The notes under the pieces were generated by a model that was not told the DNA's origin, did not search any database, and saw nothing but the letters and a program-made list of their open reading frames with translations. Below, one piece after another: positions 34,672 through 42,568 of a DNA stretch of 56,065 bases. The stretch is from Hyphomicrobiales bacterium. Its GTDB lineage: Bacteria > Pseudomonadota > Alphaproteobacteria > Rhizobiales > Beijerinckiaceae. The first letter of the stretch is position 1. Each line of letters opens with the position of its first letter. The position numbers were made by a program, and so were the translations under genes. The stretch spans positions 1-56,065 of the forward strand of contig UCBZ01000051.1 in assembly GCA_900470775.1 (NCBI GenBank), given 5' to 3'.

Positions 34672-35718
34672 ATGTCCCTCCTGAAACGGATCACGGGTGC
34701 GGCCGGCCTGGGCGTAGCGCTCGGCTATGTCTCCGAGGCGGTGACGCGCAGGCTGACCCGTGAAAAGCGCGAGGCGGCGCGGGGGCGCATGGCGAAGACG
34801 CCGCTGCAGATGCCCTGGCTCGGCTGGAAGGACGTGCTGCTGCGCTTCGCCGGCAACCTCGCCGACAACCGGATCAGTTCGCTCGCCGGAGCGGTCGCCT
34901 TCTTCACGCTTTTGTCGCTGGTGCCGGCGCTCTCGCTGCTCGTGACGATCTACCGCTACCTGACCGACCCCGCGACCATCGCCGAACAGCTCGACGCAGT
35001 GACGACGGTGTTCCCGCAGGCCGCGCGGGAACTGATCCACGAACAGGCGATGCGGCTCGCGGGCCAGAACATCTCGGCACTGTCCCTGACCTTCCTGATC
35101 AGCTTCCTGGTGGCGGCCTGGTCCGCCAATGCGGCGGTGAAGGCGGTGTTCGATGCACTGAACATCATCTACCGCGAGCAGGAGAAGCGCAGCTTCCTGA
35201 AGCTCAACGTGATCTCGCTGGGAACGACGATCAGCGGCGTGGTGCTGCTTGTCGTGGCGCTGGTCGTGATCGCGAGCCTGCCCGTCGTCACGGCGCTGTT
35301 TCCCTTCGCCTTCGAGCTCGAGCGTTTGATCCGGCTGGTGCGCTGGCCGTCCTTCTTCGTCATCGCGACGCTGTCGATCGCCTGCCTGTACTGGATCGGC
35401 CCCAGCCGCGAGCGCGCTCGCTTCATCTGGGTCATGCCCGGCGCGGTTGCCGCCGCGCTGCTCTGGGCGGCGGCGTCCTGGGCCTTCTCCTGGTATGTCG
35501 GCACGCTCGGCAACTACACCGCCACCTATGGTTCGCTCGCCACCGTCGTCGTGTTCATGACCTGGCTCTGGCTGTCGGCGATGATCGTGCTCGGCGGTGC
35601 CGAACTCAATGCCGAGCTCGAACACCAGACCGCGCATGACACGACCACTGGCCGTCCGAAGCCGCTCGGCCTGCGCGGCGCCACGATGGCGGACAGGATC
35701 GGCCCTCCGGCTGCCTGA
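34672..35718 (+). CDS. YihY/BrkB family membrane protein (348 aa)
   Basis: Six-TM inner-membrane protein of the family once misnamed RNase BN. Family blocks are RISSLAGAVAFFTLLSLVPA, LIHEQAMRLAGQN, SANAAVKAVFDALNIIYREQ, RWPSFFVIATLSIACLYWIG, FSWYVGTLGNYTATYGSLAT and TWLWLSAMIVLGGAELNAEL. The first 55 residues are cytoplasmic and basic. It is complete, unlike the fragment at 1870-2253, which aligns with its residues from about 222 on. Function in the membrane is unsettled. The upstream EcfG-type site suggests stress induction. Confidence 0.92.
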   Translation: MSLLKRITGAAGLGVALGYVSEAVTRRLTREKREAARGRMAKTPLQMPWLGWKDVLLRFAGNLADNRISSLAGAVAFFTLLSLVPALSLLVTIYRYLTDPATIAEQLDAVTTVFPQAARELIHEQAMRLAGQNISALSLTFLISFLVAAWSANAAVKAVFDALNIIYREQEKRSFLKLNVISLGTTISGVVLLVVALVVIASLPVVTALFPFAFELERLIRLVRWPSFFVIATLSIACLYWIGPSRERARFIWVMPGAVAAALLWAAASWAFSWYVGTLGNYTATYGSLATVVVFMTWLWLSAMIVLGGAELNAELEHQTAHDTTTGRPKPLGLRGATMADRIGPPAA

Positions 35719-35799
35719 CGCGGCTTTTCACCTGCATTGGCTTTCCGTCCGTCGCGCCCGGACGTTTCCCCATCCCGCACGACCCCGAGGACCCCCGGC

Positions 35800-37041
35800 A
35801 TGCTCGACCCCGACAGCACGCGGCAAAACGATCTGCGCAGCGGCCGCGGCCCCTGGCTCGCAGGCCCGCCGCGGCCGGCGAGCGAAGGCCTCGACAGCGA
35901 TATCCGCTGCGATGTCGTCATTGTCGGCGGGGGCATCACCGGCGCCTTGGCGGCCGAGCATCTGACTGCGCTCGGCCATGACGTCGTTCTGGTCGACCGT
36001 GAGCGCGAAGGCTTCGGCAGCACCGCCGCCAGCACGGCAATGCTGCAATGGGAGATCGACCTGCCGTTGCGCCGACTGGCCGCGCTCTACGGCTTCGAGA
36101 AGGCAGCGGACGTCTACCGCCGCAGCTTCAAGGCCGTGGAGGGCCTGCGCGAGCGGATCGCGCAACTGGAGGTGAATTGCGGGTTCGTTCCGCGCGACAC
36201 CGTCTATCTGGCGGCAGGCGAGGTCGGCCCGCGCGAACTGCGCGACGAATGGAGCCTGCGCGAGAAGGCTGGCCTGCCCGGCACATTGCTCGACCATGCG
36301 GCGCTGCTTGGTACCTTCGGCTTCGACCGCGCGGCGGCGATCGTGTCGCCTGGGTCTGCCGAGGCCGATCCCTTGAGTCTGTGCCACGCCTTGCTCCGGG
36401 TCGCGGCGGGGCGCGGCGCGCGGCTGATTCGGGATGAGGCGATCTCTTATGATGCGACGTCGGGAAGCGCGGCCGTGCAACTCGCCGGCGGCCGCACGAT
36501 CGAGGCCGGCCATGTCGTGCTGGCAACGGGCTATACCATGCCCGATTGCGTCGGCAGCGATCTGCATCGCGTCGCGTCGAGCTGGGCGATCGCGACGCTG
36601 CCGCAACCGCCCGCCCTGCTCTGGCCGGGCCGCTCGCTCGTCTGGGAAGCCTCGGAGGATTACGTCTATTGCCGCACCACGATTGACGGCCGCATCGTGC
36701 TCGGCGGCGAGGATGAGGAGACCGACGACCCCGAGGAACGTCAACGCCTTGGTCCGAAGAAGACACAGGCGCTTCTGGGCAAGCTGCGTGCGCTGCTTCC
36801 GGGCGCCGAACCGACGCTCGGCCATGCCTGGTCGGGCGCGTTCGGGCAGACGGTCGACGGGCTGCCGCTGATCGGGCGCGTGCCGGGTGCGTCGCGCATG
36901 CTCGCGGCCTATGGCTATGGCGGGAACGGAATTACCTTCAGCTTTCTCGCCTCGCGTATGATCGGCGCGCTGATCGGCGGCAAGGACGCGTCCTGGTTCG
37001 GGCATTTCGCCATCGACAGGCCTGATCCTGCGAAGCTCTGA
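35800..37041 (+). CDS. FAD-dependent oxidoreductase, DAO/DadA-like (413 aa)
   Basis: Glycine-oxidase/D-amino-acid-dehydrogenase fold. The Rossmann motif VVIVGGGITGALAAEHLTAL lies at residues 38-57, followed by VVLVDREREGFGSTAASTAM. A second dinucleotide contact is GHVVLATGYTMPD. The C-terminus has GLPLIGRVPGASRMLAAYGYG and GNGITFSFLASRM, which close on FAD. The N-terminal WLAGPPRP is typical of this subgroup. Substrate unknown, probably an amine or amino acid. Confidence 0.85.
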   Translation: MLDPDSTRQNDLRSGRGPWLAGPPRPASEGLDSDIRCDVVIVGGGITGALAAEHLTALGHDVVLVDREREGFGSTAASTAMLQWEIDLPLRRLAALYGFEKAADVYRRSFKAVEGLRERIAQLEVNCGFVPRDTVYLAAGEVGPRELRDEWSLREKAGLPGTLLDHAALLGTFGFDRAAAIVSPGSAEADPLSLCHALLRVAAGRGARLIRDEAISYDATSGSAAVQLAGGRTIEAGHVVLATGYTMPDCVGSDLHRVASSWAIATLPQPPALLWPGRSLVWEASEDYVYCRTTIDGRIVLGGEDEETDDPEERQRLGPKKTQALLGKLRALLPGAEPTLGHAWSGAFGQTVDGLPLIGRVPGASRMLAAYGYGGNGITFSFLASRMIGALIGGKDASWFGHFAIDRPDPAKL

Positions 37042-37161
37042 CGGCGTGCATGATTGCGATGGTGCAATCGTAGCTTTGCGGGAGCCGGGGGAGACAAACC
37101 GACCCCGGAGGGACATCTATCAAGGGTGCGGCCCTGACGCCGCGAACAGATGGAGGCTGCC

Positions 37162-38034
37162 ATGCTCGCGGTCCAGGACACCAAGGCCACCAAGCCCGGC
37201 GCGGTGGAAGCACTCGATGCGCCCTTCCATATCGGGGCTGTGACGCTGCGCGTGCATGACCTGTCCGCGCTCACCGCCTTCTACCGCGATGGCATCGGCC
37301 TGGCGGTGATCGAGGCCGGTGCAGGATTCACGACGCTCGGCGTCGATGGCGAGGTGCTGGTGCGGCTCGAACAGGGCGCGACGCGCCCGACCTCGCCCGC
37401 CGGCCTATTCCACATCGCGATCCTGCTGCCGTCGCGCACCGATCTTGCAGACTGGCTCGGGCATGCCGCCGCGACGCGCATCGCGCTCGAAGGCGCTTCC
37501 GACCATCTCGTCAGCGAGGCGCTTTATCTGTCGGACCCGGAGGGCAACGGCATCGAGATCTATCGCGACCGCCGGCGAGCCGACTGGCCGCGTCGTGACG
37601 GCGCGATCAAGATGGCGACCGACCGTCTCGATCTGGAAGCGTTGCTCGCCGAAGCCCGGACCGGCAACTATTCCGGCATGCCGAGTGGCACGCGGATCGG
37701 CCATATCCATCTGCGCGTCGGCGACACGGGGCAGGCCGAGAGCTTCTATGTCGGTCTGCTCGGCTTCGAACTGATGGTTCGCTATCCCGGCGCCAGCTTC
37801 ATGGCCAGCGGCGGTTATCACCATCATATCGCCGGCAATGTCTGGAACAGCCACGGCGCCGGCCTGCGCCAGGCGGGCGAAGCGGGACTTGCGTCTTTCG
37901 AACTGGTTGCCCGCGACCCCTCGGATTTCGAGGCCATGCGCGGACGCATGCTCGCGGCCGGCGGCGATGAGACCCTTCACGGCGCGATGATCGCCGATCC
38001 GTGGGGCAACCGGCTCATTCTGCGGGCGGCTTAG
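37162..38034 (+). CDS. Two-domain VOC (glyoxalase/extradiol dioxygenase) protein (290 aa)
   Basis: Two tandem vicinal-oxygen-chelate modules. Domain 1 has IGAVTLRVHDLSALTAFYRD, FHIAILLPSR and PEGNGIEIYRDR; domain 2 has GHIHLRVGDTGQAESFYVGL, YHHHIAGNVWNS and DPWGNRLILRA. Layout and length match CatE-like catechol-2,3-dioxygenases, in which metal ligands sit in domain 2 (His of GHIHL, His of YHHHI, C-terminal acidic residue). ATG at 37162 was chosen for its GGAGG site. Ring-cleavage activity is a family expectation only. Confidence 0.85.
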   Translation: MLAVQDTKATKPGAVEALDAPFHIGAVTLRVHDLSALTAFYRDGIGLAVIEAGAGFTTLGVDGEVLVRLEQGATRPTSPAGLFHIAILLPSRTDLADWLGHAAATRIALEGASDHLVSEALYLSDPEGNGIEIYRDRRRADWPRRDGAIKMATDRLDLEALLAEARTGNYSGMPSGTRIGHIHLRVGDTGQAESFYVGLLGFELMVRYPGASFMASGGYHHHIAGNVWNSHGAGLRQAGEAGLASFELVARDPSDFEAMRGRMLAAGGDETLHGAMIADPWGNRLILRAA

Positions 38035-38039
38035 GCGCT

Positions 38040-38408
38040 TTACGCGTTCTCGGATGCCGCGACCGCGTCCGAAACGAACCGCGCGATTTCGCGCGTCGAA
38101 AACGGCTTGCGCAGGAAACGCACGGCGCGCAGATCTTCCGGGACATCGCTGGGGGTCGAGCCCGAGACGAACGCGAACGGCGTGCCGTTCTGCAGCAGGT
38201 TGGCCGCGACGTCGAATGTCTTGCCGCCCACGACGTCGATGTCGAGCAACGCGCAGGACAGCTTCGACGCCGAGACATGGCGAGCCTGCGTGAGGGATTC
38301 GACGACGATCAACTCGGCGCGAGCGCCAAGCTGCTCTGCCACGGCGGACTCGATGTCCATGGCGATGAACGGGTCGTCTTCGACGATCAGGACGCGGATA
38401 TCAGACAT
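38040..38408 (-). CDS. Single-domain response regulator (122 aa)
   Basis: A lone receiver (CheY-like) domain with no output domain. It shows VLIVEDDPFIAMDIESAV (acidic pocket), phospho-acceptor Asp about residue 56 in CALLDIDVVGG, the Ser/Thr switch FAFVSGSTPSD and Lys in VRFLRKPFSTRE. ATG at 38408 gives the standard MSDIRVLIVEDD opening. An EcfG-type promoter lies 50 bp upstream. Receivers of this kind act as phosphate sinks or relays in the alphaproteobacterial stress network, so it may modulate PhyR signalling. Confidence 0.88.
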   Translation of the reverse strand: MSDIRVLIVEDDPFIAMDIESAVAEQLGARAELIVVESLTQARHVSASKLSCALLDIDVVGGKTFDVAANLLQNGTPFAFVSGSTPSDVPEDLRAVRFLRKPFSTREIARFVSDAVAASENA

Positions 38409-38457
38409 GAGCTGACGCTGCTTTCCTACTGGGAACTCCAAAACGTATCGATCGGAC

Positions 38458-38482
38458 AACGTTATGGGGATCGCGAGGTTCC
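38458..38482 (-). promoter_or_regulatory. EcfG-type general stress promoter
   Basis: GGAAC-N17-GTT on the minus strand, with C before GTT, 50 bp before the response regulator ATG at 38408. Confidence 0.75.
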
Positions 38483-38582
38483 TGAGAATACCGAAAGCAG
38501 CCCGGTTTTGCGTCAAATTCGATGCAATACGGTTAGCAAACGGTAAGCTCAGGACATCATCGCGGATTGTTGGAGCCGCGTG

Positions 38583-39086
38583 CTAGCGGCGCCGGCCGGG
38601 CCGCACCAAGGTGAGTTCGAAGCCGGTCACTCCCAGCGCGACATTGACGCCGCGCGACCCCTGGAGCGACAGCGGCTGTAGCGTGACCTCGTTGTTGTTG
38701 CCGCCGACCAGCAGGTTGGCGCTTCCGCCGACCCCTGCCGAGGCACCGGCCGTCGCGCCGGCATACTGCCCCGAGAGCGCCCCGAGTGGGGCGCGGGCAT
38801 AGGGGCCGTAGACGCGCCAGGACATGGTGCTGCTGCGGATCGTCCCGAGGTCGAGCCCAAAATTGCGCACGACACCGACATAGCGCTGCAAGGGGCCGCG
38901 ACGGGGCGCGAAGGTGCAGTTCATCGGCCGCTGAGACGTCACGACAAGGCCGAGGCCGGCGCCGACATTGCAGCTCAGGCGACCGGTGGGCGGGCCGGAC
39001 TGGGCAAATGACGGAGCGGTTGAAACCAGAAGGCCAGCTGCGGCGACAACAGCAGCAAGGACGGGCCGGGATTGGCGAATGTTCAT
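38583..39086 (-). CDS. DUF992 secreted protein (167 aa)
   Basis: A 29-residue signal peptide (PVLAAVVAAAGLLVSTAPSF, cleavage after AQ) is followed by the DUF992 core: GRLSCNVGAGLGLVVTSQRP, NCTFAP, QRYVGVVRNFGLDLGTI and a Gly/Ala-rich middle resembling a channel or glycine zipper, then TLQPLSLQGS. Two Cys may form a disulfide. Periplasmic, function unknown. Preceded by its own EcfG-type promoter. Confidence 0.9.
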   Translation of the reverse strand: MNIRQSRPVLAAVVAAAGLLVSTAPSFAQSGPPTGRLSCNVGAGLGLVVTSQRPMNCTFAPRRGPLQRYVGVVRNFGLDLGTIRSSTMSWRVYGPYARAPLGALSGQYAGATAGASAGVGGSANLLVGGNNNEVTLQPLSLQGSRGVNVALGVTGFELTLVRPGRRR

Positions 39087-39117
39087 CTGGGAGCTCCTGA
39101 CATGAAGGTGACGATCA

Positions 39118-39142
39118 AACGCCGTAGAGCCACCACAGTTCC
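39118..39142 (-). promoter_or_regulatory. EcfG-type general stress promoter (for DUF992)
   Basis: GGAAC-N17-GTT on the minus strand with C before GTT, 32 bp before the ATG at 39086. Its -35 end stands nine bases from the oppositely oriented promoter at 39152-39176. Confidence 0.75.
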
Positions 39143-39151
39143 GCGCAAGCT

Positions 39152-39176
39152 GGAACTGGTTAATGTCGGTTGCGTT
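39152..39176 (+). promoter_or_regulatory. EcfG-type general stress promoter (for 89-aa gene)
   Basis: GGAAC-N17-GTT on the plus strand with C before GTT, 31 bp before the ATG at 39207. It is back to back with the site at 39118-39142. Confidence 0.75.
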
Positions 39177-39206
39177 GAGACGTCAGCATCGCAGGAGGGA
39201 AGGCCG

Positions 39207-39476
39207 ATGATCGTGAGCCAGGACCGGGCCGCAAATCAGATCTCGCTGCTGCCCTTTTTCGGCGGTGCCGACACTCCGACGCCCTTCTGGGAGTTAGAGG
39301 AGTTGATCGCTCGCGGCTTCACCCATGAGACGGCCCTCGCCCTCATGGCTGCAAGGCGAGCCGGGCAAGACGCCACGATTCAATCTCCTGACACGCACGC
39401 ACCCTTCATACCCCAACAGCCGGCAGGCAAGGATCTCCTGAACGAGTCTGCGGCGGCCCTTCTAACCGGGCACTGA
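39207..39476 (+). CDS. Small stress-linked hypothetical protein (89 aa)
   Basis: ATG at 39207 follows a strong GGAGGGAAGG site. The protein opens MIVSQDRAANQISLLPFFGG, then WELEELIARGFTHETALALM, a short amphipathic helical pair, and ends in a Pro/Gln-rich linker. No signal peptide, TM segment or known domain. The perfect EcfG-type promoter just before it makes it a candidate new stress protein. Confidence 0.7.
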   Translation: MIVSQDRAANQISLLPFFGGADTPTPFWELEELIARGFTHETALALMAARRAGQDATIQSPDTHAPFIPQQPAGKDLLNESAAALLTGH

Positions 39477-39504
39477 AGCGAGTTCGGGAGCCTGCCCTCA
39501 CGGT

Positions 39505-40363
39505 TCATTGGCAGAACCGGCTTGATGGCGCGCGTCGCGGCTGGATATCGATATGCAGGTGATTGGCGTGGGCGGCGTCAGAGCCAGGGCCGAGGCTGGT
39601 CATGAAGGCGCCGCAGGCCGACTGCCGTACCGCTGCCAGAAAGCGTTCCTGGGTTGTGTCGTGGGGCTTCTCGACCACGACCGTTCCATCCAGTTTGCCG
39701 TCTCCGAGCACGAAGGCGAATATATCGAGCGCCTGCCCGGTCGAATGCTCGCTCAGCGGACCATTCGCCGTTCTGTTGCGGCGACGGCATTCGTGACCCC
39801 CGCCGACCCGCAATGCGGTGAGTTCCCGGGCAAAATAGCCTTTCGCCAAAGGCTGGACGCTTGTCTCTAGCCATTGCGCGACGGACTTCGCCATGGTGCA
39901 GCTTACGGTCGCGGGCGGCTGCAGCGTGATCCGTAGCGGCTCGGCCCCCGCCCGCACGATCAAAGCCTCGACCACGATCGGCTCGACGACCGAGCATGCT
40001 GCCTCGTGACCGGGCTTGATCTCGGCCGCACGCACGCCGCCGCCGTGAACGGCGACCAGGGCCGCCAGGCACCCCGTATCGGGCGCGGGTACAGCGTCCG
40101 GCTTGTCAGAGACGTTCCGCTCTGGAGAGGGCTCCGCAGCCGTTTTGCCGGCGGGCGCAGCCACAGACGCTTCGGACGCGCGCGGTGCTCGCGGTGCTTC
40201 GGGCTTGGCAGTCCGCGCTGGCGGAAGATCCGGCGGCCGCCGCGGCGGCAAAGGTGCTTCAACGGCCAGCCGGGATCGGGGGGCCGCTTCGCTTCCAGAG
40301 ATGAGGGCTGCAAGCGTGAGACCGCCCGAAATGACCGCGGCGCACGCTCTGACACCGCGCCAT
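39505..40363 (-). CDS. Extensin-like C-terminal domain protein; start codon one base out of frame
   Basis: The C-terminal 170 residues are the extensin-like_C domain, thought to act as a peptidoglycan peptidase: GCLAALVAVHGG, ACSVVEPIVVEAL, LRVGGGHECRRRNRTANGP, the metal-type HSTGQALDIFAFVL and HANHLHIDIQP. Upstream in the same frame lies a clear signal peptide (RGVRACAAVISGGLTLAALI) and a Pro/Ala/Arg linker, but no ATG, GTG or TTG in that frame. The only nearby ATG (40361-40363) reads ATGGCGC; removing one G would join it in frame as M-RGVRAC. So this is a one-base insertion, a sequence error or a very unusual start. TTG at 40251 would lack export. Confidence 0.75.
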
Positions 40364-40400
40364 GGTATGAGACCGGTTTGGCGCCTGATCAGGGATGGGT

Positions 40401-40565
40401 TCAGCTGTCGAGTGCCGATGCGCTCGCAACCGCGACAGCGGTGACGCCGGCAAGCCCCAGCGACAGGACCTCCGAGACGAGCGCGCCTTGCTGCACCATC
40501 CCGCCGAACAGCGCTGCTCCCATCGAAGTCGCGGTGATCACCGCTGCGATGAACGTCATGGCCAT
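40401..40565 (-). CDS. Small hydrophobic membrane protein (54 aa)
   Basis: Nearly the whole chain is hydrophobic: MAMTFIAAVITATSMGAALF, then a short polar turn (GGMVQQ) and a second helix LVSEVLSLGLAGVTAVAVAS. This is a two-TM mini-protein. A GGGAGG site lies 10 bases before ATG. A perfect EcfG-type promoter stands 60 bp upstream. The extensin-like gene follows within 40 bp in the same direction and may share the transcript. Function unknown. Confidence 0.68.
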   Translation of the reverse strand: MAMTFIAAVITATSMGAALFGGMVQQGALVSEVLSLGLAGVTAVAVASASALDS

Positions 40566-40624
40566 GGCTTCACACCCTCCCAGATGCCGAACCGAAGCTT
40601 TGTTTTTGGAACTCGCGCGGACGA

Positions 40625-40649
40625 AACGTAGAGGCGGCACTCTTGTTCC
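40625..40649 (-). promoter_or_regulatory. EcfG-type general stress promoter
   Basis: GGAAC-N17-GTT on the minus strand with C before GTT, 60 bp before the 54-aa membrane protein gene. Confidence 0.75.
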
Positions 40650-40733
40650 GCATCTGCGCGTCGATTTTTTCCGAATGTATGACCTGAAGGAATGCACGGC
40701 CTCGGTGCCGCTGCGGACTGCCGGTCCAAGCGC

Positions 40734-40764
40734 AAAAAAGCCCGCGACGCCAGGCGTCGCGGGC
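40734..40764 (-). terminator. Rho-independent terminator of phyR
   Basis: An 11-bp GC stem (GCCCGCGACGC with GCGTCGCGGGC, 3-base loop) followed on the minus strand by TTTTTT. It lies 27 bp after the phyR stop. Confidence 0.9.
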
Positions 40765-40791
40765 CGAAACAGATGGCCGAATGCGGCGACG

Positions 40792-41592
40792 TCAGGCGGC
40801 CTTGCGGCCGGCGCGCCGGTCGAAAAACAGTGCCTGGCTGATCGCAGCCTTCACCGCCTCGGGCTGGAACGGCTTGGTGATCAGGAAGGCCGGTTCCGGC
40901 CGGTCGCCCGTCAGGAGCCGCTCTGGATAGGCGGTGATGAAGATCACAGGCACATCGATGGTCGCGAGGATTTCGTTGACCGCATCAAGGCCCGAGCTGC
41001 CATCTGCCAGTTGGATATCCGCGAGAACGAGGCCGGGACGCTTCTTGGCGACGAGCGCGATCGCCTCGCGCTGGGTGCGCGCCACGCCTGTCACGGTGTG
41101 GCCGAGTTCCTCGACCATGGTTTCGATGTCGAGGGCGATGATCGGCTCGTCCTCGATGATCAGGACATCCGTCGCGACCTGTTCGGCGATCTCCTGGCCC
41201 GCGGTCTGGACGAGGTTGGCTGCGTCCGCTGCAGACACGTCCATGATGCTCGCGACCTCGTCGATCGAAAAGCCCTCGACGGTGCGCAGCAGGAACGCCT
41301 GGCGCGGACGCGGCGTCAGCGCTTCAAGATTACGCTCCACCGGGGAAGGGTTGAGCGAGGCCGCAGTGCCGGATTCGGCCGTGTTGAGGCCGACGGAGGA
41401 CCACAGCTTGAGGAAGGTGCGGTACAGCCCGAGCCGCGGGTTGAGATCGCGTGGGAAGGCGCTGGGATCGAGCACCAGCGCTTCCAGCATCGCCACGACA
41501 TAGGCGTCGCCGCTGTTCTGCGTGCCGGTCAGAGCGCGTGCGAACCGGCGCAGATAGGGCAAATGCGGCGCGATTTCCTTGGCAATCGACAT
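40792..41592 (-). CDS. phyR: General stress anti-anti-sigma response regulator PhyR (266 aa)
   Basis: PhyR has a sigma-like half and a receiver half. Residues 1-130 are the EcfG-like domain (IAPHLPYLRRFARALTGTQN, LTPRPRQAFLLRTVEGFSID) that binds NepR. Residues about 140-260 are the receiver: VLIIEDEPIIALDIETMVEE, phospho-acceptor Asp about residue 192 in LVLADIQLADG, VIFITAYPE and FLITKPFQPE. On phosphorylation it captures NepR and frees EcfG. ATG at 41592 drops a long unsupported N-terminal extension. It is divergent from nepR. I found no perfect EcfG site directed at phyR itself. Confidence 0.97.
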   Translation of the reverse strand: MSIAKEIAPHLPYLRRFARALTGTQNSGDAYVVAMLEALVLDPSAFPRDLNPRLGLYRTFLKLWSSVGLNTAESGTAASLNPSPVERNLEALTPRPRQAFLLRTVEGFSIDEVASIMDVSAADAANLVQTAGQEIAEQVATDVLIIEDEPIIALDIETMVEELGHTVTGVARTQREAIALVAKKRPGLVLADIQLADGSSGLDAVNEILATIDVPVIFITAYPERLLTGDRPEPAFLITKPFQPEAVKAAISQALFFDRRAGRKAA

Positions 41593-41671
41593 AGATATGT
41601 CCTCTTCAAACGTGCCGGAAATGAGCATTGGGCGGGGCCTGCTGACAAGCGATTTATTTTTGGAGGAGGCC

Positions 41672-41696
41672 GGAACATTTTGCCGGAAACCCTGTT
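41672..41696 (+). promoter_or_regulatory. EcfG-type promoter of nepR-ecfG
   Basis: GGAAC-N17-GTT, 110 bp before nepR, in the phyR-nepR intergenic region. This is the expected position for EcfG autoregulation. The base before GTT is T. Confidence 0.8.
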
Positions 41697-41805
41697 GAAG
41701 GGGAGTACGAGTGTCGGTATCGCCCATCGCGTGGCATCGGGACTTGATGAGTAGGATGTCAGGACCCGCTGGAAAAGCAGGCCTGGTTTTTGCGCGAGGG
41801 CTGAC

Positions 41806-42021
41806 ATGAGCGACGCAGGTACAGCGATGGACGATTCCGATGGGAGCGAAAGCGAGCTGATGCTCGATCCAAAGGTGCAGGAGTCGATTGGTCGCTCGCT
41901 AAAGGCCCATTACGACGACATCGTCAATTCGCCCGTGCCGGACAAGTTTCTGGTCCTGCTGGCCCAACTCGAGGCAACCGAACACCGCGCTGTCGGAGCA
42001 CCCTCAGATGAGCGCAACTGA
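41806..42021 (+). CDS. nepR: Anti-sigma factor NepR (71 aa)
   Basis: Small anti-sigma factor of EcfG. After an acidic opening, the conserved two-helix body reads DPKVQESIGRSLKAHYDDIV, NSPVPDKFLVLLAQLEATE, the NepR pattern (IGxxLRxxYxxVVxEPVPDRFLxLLxxLE). It stands between divergent phyR and overlapping ecfG. The stop lies 14 bases inside ecfG, giving translational coupling that keeps sigma and anti-sigma in balance. Confidence 0.95.
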   Translation: MSDAGTAMDDSDGSESELMLDPKVQESIGRSLKAHYDDIVNSPVPDKFLVLLAQLEATEHRAVGAPSDERN

Positions 42022-42568
42022 GTTCAAGGACGGCCTCATCAAGGAGATCCCGAACCTGCGAGCCTTCGCGGCTTCGCTTTCGGGCTCGATGCAACTGGCC
42101 GACGATCTCGTTCAGGACACGCTGCTGAAGGCCTGGGGCAACTCGGAGAAATTCGAGCCTGGCACCAGCCTGCGCGCCTGGCTTTTCACGATCCTGCGCA
42201 ACACTTATTATTCGCTCTATCGCAAGCGCGGCCGCGAGGTGCAGGACAGTGAGGGCACCTATGCCGAGCGCATGGCGACTCACGGCAATCAGGAAAGCCA
42301 TCTCGACCTGGCCGATTTCCGCAAGGCCCTGGCGAAATTGCCAGAGGAGCAGCGCGAGGTCCTGATCATGGTCGGTGCCACGGGCCTCTCTTATGAGGAG
42401 ACGGCCGAAATCTGCGGCGTCGCGATCGGTACGATCAAGAGCCGGGTCAACCGGGCCCGCACGAAACTGGCCGAACTCTTGTCGATCGGGAGCCTTGATG
42501 ATCTCGGACCCGATCGCAAGAGCGCGGCCGCGATGCAAAGGGTCGGCTCCGAAATCGTCGGGCTCTAA
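42008..42568 (+). CDS. ecfG: General stress ECF sigma factor EcfG (186 aa)
   Basis: ECF sigma factor of group ECF15. Region 2 is IPNLRAFAASLSGSMQLADD with LVQDTLLKAWGN and the WLFTILRNTYYSLYRKRGRE helix. Region 4 is ALAKLPEEQREVLIMVGATG, LSYEETAEICGVAIGTIKSR with the HTH, and VNRARTKLAELL. Its target promoters are GGAAC-N16/17-CGTT; nine such sites occur in this window, including one before nepR. ecfG overlaps nepR and the kinase-like gene (TAATG). Confidence 0.96.
   Translation: MSATEFKDGLIKEIPNLRAFAASLSGSMQLADDLVQDTLLKAWGNSEKFEPGTSLRAWLFTILRNTYYSLYRKRGREVQDSEGTYAERMATHGNQESHLDLADFRKALAKLPEEQREVLIMVGATGLSYEETAEICGVAIGTIKSRVNRARTKLAELLSIGSLDDLGPDRKSAAAMQRVGSEIVGL

Noticed and set aside
37042..37149. 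Hairpin GATTGC/GCAATC after the FAD oxidoreductase as a terminator
   Set aside because: The stem is only six pairs and no T-run follows.
41593..41805. EcfG site directed at phyR
   Set aside because: Searched on the minus strand; no GGAAC box found, so phyR was not counted as a target.
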